A stretch of 8,794 bases of DNA from an uncultured Opitutales bacterium (GTDB lineage: Bacteria; Verrucomicrobiota; Verrucomicrobiia; Opitutales; UBA2995). How positions within the stretch are numbered: position 1 is the stretch's first letter; every line of letters begins with the position of its first letter. The notes under the pieces were generated by a model. The model was not told where the DNA came from, searched no databases, and saw only the letters and a list, made by a program, of their open reading frames with translations. A program made the position numbers and the translations under genes. The stretch lies in contig CALGUT010000223.1 in the NCBI GenBank assembly GCA_937920335.1, positions 1 to 8,794 on the forward strand. The letters run 5' to 3'. Below, in pieces: positions 1 through 6,027 of the stretch.

Positions 1-1425
1 AAGACGAATCGCAAAGTGATGCGATTTCTCGAATTGGAATCTGACATTCTGAAGAATTTAGAAGAAGAACAGGAAAAACCCTCCATCGAATTTGGTGATG
101 TGGTCGATGCCTTGGGCATGGAGTATAATGCCGATGAAGAGTTGGAAGATGAAGATCTGTCCGACGAAGAATCAGCGCCTATCATACAGCTCGCGAATCG
201 AATCATTGAAGACGCGTATTTTTCAGGAGGCAGTGATATTCACATTGAACCTTCCGAAAACGACTGTCGAGTTCGAGTGCGGGTGGATGGAGTGTGTCAG
301 GTAAAATTGACGCTACCTCAAAAGGTGACGGGTTCTTTGATCGCTCGCTTGAAGGTAATGGCGGAACTCGACATTGCGGAAAAACGTAAACCTCAGGATG
401 GTCGTATTATCTTTAAGCAGTTTACCAGAAAGCCTTTAGATATCGATTTACGGGTATCATCTGCCCCTCTCAATCATGGTGAAGGGATCGTAATGCGTAT
501 CCTAGACAAGCAAAAATCGGCGTTGCCACTCCCGGCACTCGGTTTTTCTGCTGACAACCTAACGATGTATCGAGGCCTCATTCGCCGTCCTTACGGGATG
601 GTTCTTCATTGCGGACCCACTGGTTCTGGTAAATCGATGACGCTTTATTCGGCACTGAATGAGATCAATACGCCGGATACCGTAATTCGTACGGCCGAGG
701 ATCCCATTGAGTATACCCTCGACGGACTCTGCCAAATGCAAATGAACCGGAAGATCGGGCTGACATTTGCCGCGGCATTACGTTCATTTCTGCGGCAGGA
801 TCCGGACATCATTCTGGTGGGTGAGATTCGTGATAGTGAGACAGCAGGTATCGCCGTGGAAGCTGCGCTTACAGGGCACATGTTATTTAGCACGCTTCAC
901 ACCAATGATGCACCGAGTACCGTTGCCCGTTTGACGGAAATGGGAATTGAGCCGTTTATGATTTCAGCTTCGCTGGTCTGTATCTGTGCTCAACGTTTGA
1001 TGCGTCGTATTTGTAAGACCTGTGGTAAGGTTCAGGATCCGACATCCCGCGAAGCAGAAATTTTACAGAATGCTATCGGGTGGACGGGGCAGATCAAGCG
1101 CGCGAGTCCAAATGGTTGCCCGAACTGCAACACCAGTGGCTACAAAGGTCGTGTGGGTATTCACGAGTTGATGCCAACGAGTAAAGAGTTGATCAATGCG
1201 ATCAATGGTCAGGTAGAGACGGCAGTAATTAAGGAGATTGCAATGCGCAACAACATGAAGACGTTGCACCAGGACAGTATGTTGAAGGTTCAGGAAGGTA
1301 TTACCACGATGGAAGAGTCGATTTCTACGGTTCCACCTGACATGGAACTGAGTAGTCAGTCAGAAACCGAAAAAGACTTGGCTGAAAGTAAGTCCGAGTC
1401 CCACCAATGGTCTTTGAAGTCCTGA
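1..1425 (+). CDS. GspE/PilB-family type II secretion or type IV pilus assembly ATPase, probably 5'-truncated
   Basis: Cytoplasmic hexameric ATPase that powers assembly of a pseudopilus (type II secretion) or type IV pilus. Numbering from GTG at base 16: SDIHIEP near 73-79 in the N2 domain, Walker A GPTGSGKS at 200-207, Asp box TAEDPIEY at 226-233, Walker B region DIILVGEIRD at 264-273, His box GHMLFSTLHTND at 287-298, and a four-cysteine zinc site C333/C336/C368/C371. All catalytic motifs look intact. The frame is open to base 1. GTG16 and ATG19 have no ribosome-binding sequence, and only about 70 residues precede SDIHIEP, much shorter than the usual N1 domain. The true start is therefore probably upstream of the window. 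A short acidic linker (about 36-53) and a Ser/Glu-rich tail (about 433-469) flank the core. The family is certain; GspE versus PilB cannot be settled without the missing N-terminus and neighbours. It converges on mnmA. Confidence 0.93.
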   Translation, partial: KTNRKVMRFLELESDILKNLEEEQEKPSIEFGDVVDALGMEYNADEELEDEDLSDEESAPIIQLANRIIEDAYFSGGSDIHIEPSENDCRVRVRVDGVCQVKLTLPQKVTGSLIARLKVMAELDIAEKRKPQDGRIIFKQFTRKPLDIDLRVSSAPLNHGEGIVMRILDKQKSALPLPALGFSADNLTMYRGLIRRPYGMVLHCGPTGSGKSMTLYSALNEINTPDTVIRTAEDPIEYTLDGLCQMQMNRKIGLTFAAALRSFLRQDPDIILVGEIRDSETAGIAVEAALTGHMLFSTLHTNDAPSTVARLTEMGIEPFMISASLVCICAQRLMRRICKTCGKVQDPTSREAEILQNAIGWTGQIKRASPNGCPNCNTSGYKGRVGIHELMPTSKELINAINGQVETAVIKEIAMRNNMKTLHQDSMLKVQEGITTMEESISTVPPDMELSSQSETEKDLAESKSESHQWSLKS

Positions 1426-1426
1426 G

Positions 1427-2506
1427 TCAATGGATAGACTCGTATACGCCGCCACCTATTAGGCGTTCTCCATCGTAGATCGCAGCTATCTGACCGGGGG
1501 TCAACGCCCGCTGAGGTGCTTCAAATAGGATGCGATATTTCTCGCCTTCCGGTGTGATTCTCGCCTGCTGTGACGGATCCCGGTAGCGAGGTTTGATCAG
1601 TGTATCGCGTTCATCTCTAATGGGTGGCCCATTCCAAATAACGTCTCTGAGGACAACTTCCTGGCTATAGAGACGTGGTGTCGATGGATCTTCGAAAGCG
1701 GCTATGAGTTGATTCTTCTGATAATCTTTGGCGATCACGACGTAGAATTTGTGATCTGTATTGGAGGGTATTCCCAAGCCTTTCCGCTGCCCTAATGTGA
1801 ACCGGTGGAGGCCTTGATGATCGCCCAGGTGTTTACCTTCTGCGCTCACGATGGGGCCGGGATGATCCGGTATGTATTCTTGTAGAAAATCCCCGATCTT
1901 GATTTTTCCTATAAAACAAATGCCTTGGCTGTCTTTTTTGTCCGCGTTGATAAGACCTGCTTGTTTCGCGATCTGACGAAGTTCTGGCTTGGGAATGCTT
2001 CCTACGGGAAATAACCCTCGTGCTGCCTGATCTTGATTCAATAGGGCTAAAAAATAACTTTGGTCTTTGTTCTTATCCGAGCCTTCCCAGAGTTCAGTGG
2101 TCCCCTGATGGTTGATTCTTGATTGCACATAGTGCCCGGTTGCTACCGCATCGAAACCCTCGTTAAGCGCGTATTCCAGAAATGCCCCGAACTTTATTTC
2201 CCGATTGCACATGACGTCAGGGTTGGGGGTGATACCAGCCTGGTAGCCTGATATCATATAATCAACTACTCGGGCTCGGTATTCATCGATCAGGTTTACT
2301 ACCCTAAACGGAATGCCCAGCTGTTCTGCAACGGCTCTGGCATCGTCAATATCTTGTTGCCAAGGGCACTCGCCGAACACGTCTGTTTCCTCGAGCCATA
2401 TTTTCATATAGCAGCCTTCGATCTCGTATTTGCCTCCTTGGTTTAGCAAGTAGGCGGCAACACTGCTATCCACTCCTCCGGACATGGCTACGAGTATACG
2501 TTTCAT
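1427..2506 (-). CDS. mnmA: tRNA-specific 2-thiouridylase MnmA
   Basis: Cytoplasmic enzyme that uses ATP to adenylate U34 of the Lys, Glu and Gln tRNAs and replaces the C2 oxygen with sulfur, giving the s2U wobble base needed for accurate decoding. The protein has 359 residues, close to the family norm (about 360-370). Visible motifs: PP-loop SGGVDSS at 9-15; the first catalytic cysteine C100 in NPDVMCNREIKFG; ATGHY near 122-126; DKNKDQSYF near 144-152; the second catalytic cysteine C197 in SQGICFIG; and GQRKGLGIP in the central domain. Spacing of the two cysteines matches the E. coli pair (about 102 and 199). The ATG start places the PP-loop at the expected distance. No clear Shine-Dalgarno sequence is seen; a small hairpin (2518-2530) lies just upstream. 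The stop codon is one base from that of the convergent ATPase gene. The glycosyltransferase gene lies 116 bases upstream on the same strand, so cotranscription is possible but unproven. Confidence 0.97.
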   Translation of the reverse strand: MKRILVAMSGGVDSSVAAYLLNQGGKYEIEGCYMKIWLEETDVFGECPWQQDIDDARAVAEQLGIPFRVVNLIDEYRARVVDYMISGYQAGITPNPDVMCNREIKFGAFLEYALNEGFDAVATGHYVQSRINHQGTTELWEGSDKNKDQSYFLALLNQDQAARGLFPVGSIPKPELRQIAKQAGLINADKKDSQGICFIGKIKIGDFLQEYIPDHPGPIVSAEGKHLGDHQGLHRFTLGQRKGLGIPSNTDHKFYVVIAKDYQKNQLIAAFEDPSTPRLYSQEVVLRDVIWNGPPIRDERDTLIKPRYRDPSQQARITPEGEKYRILFEAPQRALTPGQIAAIYDGERLIGGGVYESIH

Positions 2507-2622
2507 AGGGCAGGGGAGTAAGCCACTTACCTCAGCTAACTCAAGTCCTTAGTCGTCCGGTTGAATCTAACGAGGGTGAGCTTACTAGGGGGATGGTTTG
2601 CAAGCTGATGGTACTCTCCAAG

Positions 2623-3912
2623 CTAAAACCACCCCATGAGCCTTTCGGTCAGGCTCACTGGTAGTGATCTGTCGATTCTGTGTGCCAAATATAGTGATAG
2701 GAGGAAGGCGTTCCAAATAATGAATGCCCAGGAGCCATATACCAGAAACTTTCTGCGGAGAGTGGAGTCCTGCGTTTGTTCATAGAGAAAGGCGAGGCCT
2801 GCCATGAAGAAGAGGATGGAGCCTTCGTAAGCACGGTTGCCGAAAGAGGATCCAAACCACCAGCACCACCAGGCACTGTTTAAATAGGTGAGGATGAGAA
2901 AGCTAATTATCCAGCTCCATGGGAACAGTTGTTTCCTAAATGTTGCGTAAGCCCATCCCAGAGCTCCAAGGAAAAGGAGAGGATGCCAGTTGAATAGTCC
3001 ATGACGATCAGAGAACCAGGACCCCCATAGATGGGGTCTTGAAAAATAAAAAGGCTCTCCGTGATATGAGAATGTAAACCAGCTACCGTAGACGTCTTTC
3101 CACACCATGAACTGAACACTGATTGGAGGGATGGCTGCAGCGACCGCTATAATAAGTTTTTTGTATTCAGTCTTTGGGTTCTCGAAACATCGAATGAAGC
3201 AGTAACTAGCAGGAATGATCAGGTAGGCGACGGATGTCGGCCTGCTTATGACCAACAGGCTGGACGAGAACCCAATCGCTACCCAGAGCATGTAGCTGCT
3301 GGAGTCCTTTAGCTTTAGGCTCAGCCATACGACAAGCACTGTAAGGAAAAAGGCTTGGTTGTGAACTAGACCGAGTCTGGCAACTTGATAGTAGAGGAGG
3401 GGGCTTGACAGCCATATGACCAAAAGCCCCCAGCTCGCAGCCTCAGGCGAAACGTAATGGATCAATACTCGGTAGGCCAAGAGCAGGCTCATGGTTGCCA
3501 GACACAGCTGAAAAAGCCATATAGTAACGTAGTAGATAGCTTCCGTGCCTTTTGGGTCTTCATGGAACCAGCCATAGATCGTATGCGTAAGTTTATATAC
3601 TGGCCAGTTCATGATTGCCCAGCCGACGGGGTATTTATTGAGAACCTTTCCAGTGATTGGGCTCTTCGTTTCAATCCATTCCTGTCTGGTATCAGGTGAG
3701 ATCGTATTGAGATTCAATAGGTTGTTGGACAAATCGTTATCTCCGTCTACGACCCAGGAAAAGAGCCAAAGAAAATACCCCGTATCGTCATTTCCCTGCA
3801 GGATCGGTTCGCCGTCTTCAAATAACATGTCCCAACTCTGAAATATCAAAAGAGAGCTACTGAATAAAAGGCCGATCAATACTAGGGCCTTCCGGTGGTT
3901 GGAGAACGACAT
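2623..3912 (-). CDS. polytopic membrane protein, putative GT-C type glycosyltransferase
   Basis: Integral membrane protein of 429 residues with roughly ten or more hydrophobic segments. Their number, and a signature near the N-terminus, resemble the GT-C fold (ArnT/PMT/GT39-like, polyprenyl-phosphate-sugar dependent). After the first span (about 9-25) comes an extracytoplasmic loop with an acidic pair D42-D43 in GNDDTGYF, where GT-C enzymes carry their catalytic or metal-binding acids. NKYPVGWAIMNWP (92-104) then leads into the next hydrophobic part. A Trp-rich stretch (SAWWCWWFGSS) lies in the C-terminal third. Acceptor and donor cannot be told from the sequence. ATG at 3912 was chosen because it gives a short basic N-terminus before span 1. 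A TTG at 3975 would add 21 polar residues and would abut a hairpin. No Shine-Dalgarno sequence is seen at either. No partner glycan genes are visible, so the role (envelope glycan, lipid or protein glycosylation) is open. It could also be a non-enzymatic membrane protein. Confidence 0.75.
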   Translation of the reverse strand: MSFSNHRKALVLIGLLFSSSLLIFQSWDMLFEDGEPILQGNDDTGYFLWLFSWVVDGDNDLSNNLLNLNTISPDTRQEWIETKSPITGKVLNKYPVGWAIMNWPVYKLTHTIYGWFHEDPKGTEAIYYVTIWLFQLCLATMSLLLAYRVLIHYVSPEAASWGLLVIWLSSPLLYYQVARLGLVHNQAFFLTVLVVWLSLKLKDSSSYMLWVAIGFSSSLLVISRPTSVAYLIIPASYCFIRCFENPKTEYKKLIIAVAAAIPPISVQFMVWKDVYGSWFTFSYHGEPFYFSRPHLWGSWFSDRHGLFNWHPLLFLGALGWAYATFRKQLFPWSWIISFLILTYLNSAWWCWWFGSSFGNRAYEGSILFFMAGLAFLYEQTQDSTLRRKFLVYGSWAFIIWNAFLLSLYLAHRIDRSLPVSLTERLMGWF

Positions 3913-4226
3913 GGTGACTGAGGTTCTGATAGCCACCTGAATGACTTTCAAGCTTTGGCTGTCCGCATCCGTCAAATGGGGTAAAAAAGAAAGTCAGCTA
4001 AAAAACTGACCATCTTTCTTTGGGTGACCCCGTTTGGAGCAGCGTGTCATTAGAAATTACTTGTTGGCTGTTATCGTTTTTAAATATTTAGGGAGTTAGT
4101 GATGTTATAAGAAGTTGATTGTAAGTGCTTTACTTTAAGTGTGCGTATATGGGGTTAGGAAGGTCTTGGTTACTCCCTACAGGAATTAGTAAGGCTGATA
4201 GTATTGAATCACCCTAAGGAGAGATT
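3913..4226. other. 314-base non-coding gap between two minus-strand genes
   Basis: This stretch separates the beta-helix gene from the glycosyltransferase gene. It is AT-rich around 4070-4135 and holds no credible reading frame. The only structure I see is the imperfect palindrome at 3978-4031. A promoter for the glycosyltransferase gene is expected here. A TATAAC hexamer on the minus strand (about 4103-4108) is the best -10-like string, but no matching -35 is evident, so I do not call it. Confidence 0.6.
3978..4031 (-). terminator. imperfect palindrome, possible rho-independent terminator or attenuator
   Basis: On the minus strand an 8-bp arm AAAGAAAG (4021-4014) pairs with CTTTCTTT (3993-3986). 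A further 4 bp, TCAG (4009-4006) with CTGA (3997-3994), closes an 8-base loop, with a 4-base bulge at 4010-4013. The 3' arm runs into a six-T stretch (3988-3983), as in an intrinsic terminator read on the minus strand. An outer pair, GGGGT (4031-4027) with ACCCC (3982-3978), could extend the structure. It lies about 200 bases beyond the beta-helix stop and 65 bases before the glycosyltransferase ATG, so it may end the first transcript or attenuate the second. The stem is AT-rich and bulged, which lowers confidence. Confidence 0.4.
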
Positions 4227-5915
4227 TTATCTTTCGGAAAGCGTGTCTCTGAGATAAAAGAGGGGGGTGCCGTTTCTTTGGTTCTGCGAAAACAGACGCT
4301 CGTGCTGGGATGTACCCTTACGGTCTTCTAACTGTTTGATGTAGAGGCTTCTGGGTTCAGTCGAATGATCGTGGTTACTGAAGTGCCCAGTGAGGCCCTG
4401 AAAGGGTCCTGGAATTCTGTTACCTTTGCTGCCGATCGCCCAGTTCCAACCGTTGATGGGGCTTTGAACAGAGATCCAGTCGAACGCCGTGCTATTCCAG
4501 AACATGTGGTTGATACCGGACCAACCCCAGTTGTCCCCCTCGTAACCGCGATTGCGGATCATGAGTTTTTCGCCGTAGACGTTGTCCCATAAGCCTCCCA
4601 TAGCCCAGTAGCGCCAGGGGCCAATGACTGTTCTATCTCCGCTACCATAACAATCCAGAAATACGTTTGGGCCGACCGTCGTTTCTGACAGAAAGAATGG
4701 AAACCCGCAATCTTCCGCAAAGCACCGTTGTATCAGCACTTGCTGACCGGCATTAATAAAGCCGTGTCTTCTACCGTAACCGAAGCGAGCCATCGGTTTT
4801 AAAAAGGCACAGTCTTCTACGGTGATATGTATGCTTTCCTTGCCGGTTGTGACAGTCGTATTCCCAAAGTGAACAGCGGTGACTCCTCGTACCCAGCTGT
4901 TGCGTGCGCGTTGAAATTCTATGCCGTTCCATGCATGAGCTTCATCGGAATCGTTTTCCGTTGGTGAATAGTCTGAAACGAGCCTGAGATTTTCCACTCC
5001 CACATTTTCAATGCGACCGGGTAGTTTAGGTTTGAAAAGTCTCGAGGAACCGAAGCGTGCAAAAATGGGATTTACCAACGGCTCATTCAAGTAGACGCGG
5101 CCTCCGTCAACCTTCTGGATCGTTCTCTCAAATTGAAATACGAAGTCTTCTGGGTTCCATGGGGTACTGATCTGTCCGTCGGGTCGGCTGGGAAAATTGT
5201 CCATTCCAAGAGTGCTGACCCATTCTAGATTCATCCTCTGCTCTAGCACGACCGTGTCTCCGGCTTCGAATCCTCTGACGGGAGAAACTTGAATTACGTG
5301 CCCACCCGATGGCAGGTATTCGTCTATAACTTCAGAGAAAGACGAATTGTCAGTTTGGTAAATAAATGCGTCTCCGTGACTTCGGTTCATTGCGTCCTGC
5401 TTAGGATCTATTCCGGAAATGAATATGAGAGATCGTTGAGTGTTTCCGGTAGCATGGATAACGGTTCCATTCTCGAACTGACCCTCTCCGCGAATTACGA
5501 TGCCTGCATCCCTGATCTGTATCGTGCCGCTGACGTAGTAATCGCCTGCCCGTAACAGAATGGCGCCGCGTAGTCCGTCAGCACCGGTATCCCTCGCACC
5601 CAGCTCATCGACTGCAGCCTGTAGTCGTGCGGTGTCGTCCTTACGGTCCTTTTGAGCAGAAAGCGTTATTACGGTTTGGACGCTGGGGATGGGGTTACCG
5701 CTTCCATAGCCAGCGGACGAGTAATCAGGGATGTGATTCCCAAATTGATCTTTAATGTAAATGAGCGGTTTGTCCTTCTTGAATTTGATCCCTTGATCGT
5801 GAGGTCGACTACAACCCGTAATCATGATTAGGATACAGAGACCTAGTAGGTAGCACTTGGCGGAAATAGAGCGTATTTCATGGTGAGGGGGCTGCAGACT
5901 TTCAGCGCTAAGCAT
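4227..5915 (-). CDS. right-handed parallel beta-helix (pectate-lyase-like) lipoprotein
   Basis: Predicted secreted, lipid-anchored protein of 562 residues. The N-terminus has a basic stretch, a hydrophobic core (about 21-32) and lipobox ITGC with C35 as the lipidation site. The mature part opens with IPDYSSAGYGSG (62-73) and DDTARLQAAVDEL (93-105), the typical entry of Pectate_lyase_3-like beta-helix proteins: the DDT...Q.A segment forms the capping helix. Repeating short strands follow, such as GAILLRAGDYYVSG, GIVIRGEG and IENVGVENLRL. The C-terminal half has conspicuous aromatic/glycine motifs: NAGQQVLIQRC (388-398), GPWRYWAMGGLWDNV (432-446), GWSGINHMFWNSTA (464-477) and NWAIG (491-495). 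I recognise this as an uncharacterised family common in PVC-type bacteria. A polysaccharide lyase, hydrolase or glycan-binding role is inferred from the fold, and no catalytic triad can be assigned. ATG5915 was chosen over ATG5954 because the latter adds 13 polar residues before an already long n-region. It is divergent from the GH13 gene. Confidence 0.82.
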   Translation of the reverse strand: MLSAESLQPPHHEIRSISAKCYLLGLCILIMITGCSRPHDQGIKFKKDKPLIYIKDQFGNHIPDYSSAGYGSGNPIPSVQTVITLSAQKDRKDDTARLQAAVDELGARDTGADGLRGAILLRAGDYYVSGTIQIRDAGIVIRGEGQFENGTVIHATGNTQRSLIFISGIDPKQDAMNRSHGDAFIYQTDNSSFSEVIDEYLPSGGHVIQVSPVRGFEAGDTVVLEQRMNLEWVSTLGMDNFPSRPDGQISTPWNPEDFVFQFERTIQKVDGGRVYLNEPLVNPIFARFGSSRLFKPKLPGRIENVGVENLRLVSDYSPTENDSDEAHAWNGIEFQRARNSWVRGVTAVHFGNTTVTTGKESIHITVEDCAFLKPMARFGYGRRHGFINAGQQVLIQRCFAEDCGFPFFLSETTVGPNVFLDCYGSGDRTVIGPWRYWAMGGLWDNVYGEKLMIRNRGYEGDNWGWSGINHMFWNSTAFDWISVQSPINGWNWAIGSKGNRIPGPFQGLTGHFSNHDHSTEPRSLYIKQLEDRKGTSQHERLFSQNQRNGTPLFYLRDTLSER

Positions 5916-5978
5916 GGTCTCTGTTCTGTTATTTGGTGAAAAATCCGCAACCATGAAATTTCTATCAAATGCGGGTTT

Positions 5979-6004
5979 AGCTACTTGCTCTGTCAGAAGT
6001 AGCT
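5979..6004. promoter_or_regulatory. dyad-symmetric putative operator between divergent genes
   Basis: A perfect inverted repeat: AGCTACTT (5979-5986) and AAGTAGCT (5997-6004), 8-bp arms with a 10-base spacer, arm starts 18 bases apart. The geometry suits a dimeric regulator contacting successive major grooves. It sits in the short gap between the beta-helix and GH13 starts and covers the -35 position of the proposed GH13 promoter, where a repressor would block it or an activator could replace the weak -35. No regulator gene is in the window, and the element could instead form a small RNA hairpin in the minus-strand leader. Confidence 0.45.
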
Positions 6005-6008
6005 GTTT

Positions 6009-6017
6009 TGCTATAAA
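6009..6017 (+). promoter_or_regulatory. extended -10 promoter element for the GH13 gene
   Basis: TGCTATAAA contains a TG extension (6009-6010) and the hexamer TATAAA (6012-6017), one mismatch from TATAAT. No good -35 is found at 16-18 bases; the string there is near TCTGTC and lies inside the dyad. Transcription would start near 6024, only a few bases before ATG6028, so the message would be almost leaderless. This also argues that the GH13 protein does not start at ATG5914. Confidence 0.4.
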
Positions 6018-6027
6018 CCCTAGAACT

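Noticed and set aside
2516..2533. Small hairpin GTAAG/CTTAC just upstream of mnmA, with a GAGG string that folding might bring near the start
   Set aside because: Only 5 bp with a 3-base loop. Use of GAGG through folding is too speculative from one sequence.
4225..4259. Inverted repeat TTTTATCT/AGATAAAA at the 3' end of the beta-helix gene
   Set aside because: Very AT-rich, 19-base loop, overlaps the last codons and stop, and lacks a following U-tract. Weak as a terminator.
5914..6027. Longer GH13 N-terminus from ATG5914, possibly carrying a signal peptide
   Set aside because: The added 38 residues have no continuous hydrophobic core or signal peptidase site. They overlap the divergent gene start and lie upstream of the best promoter-like sequence.
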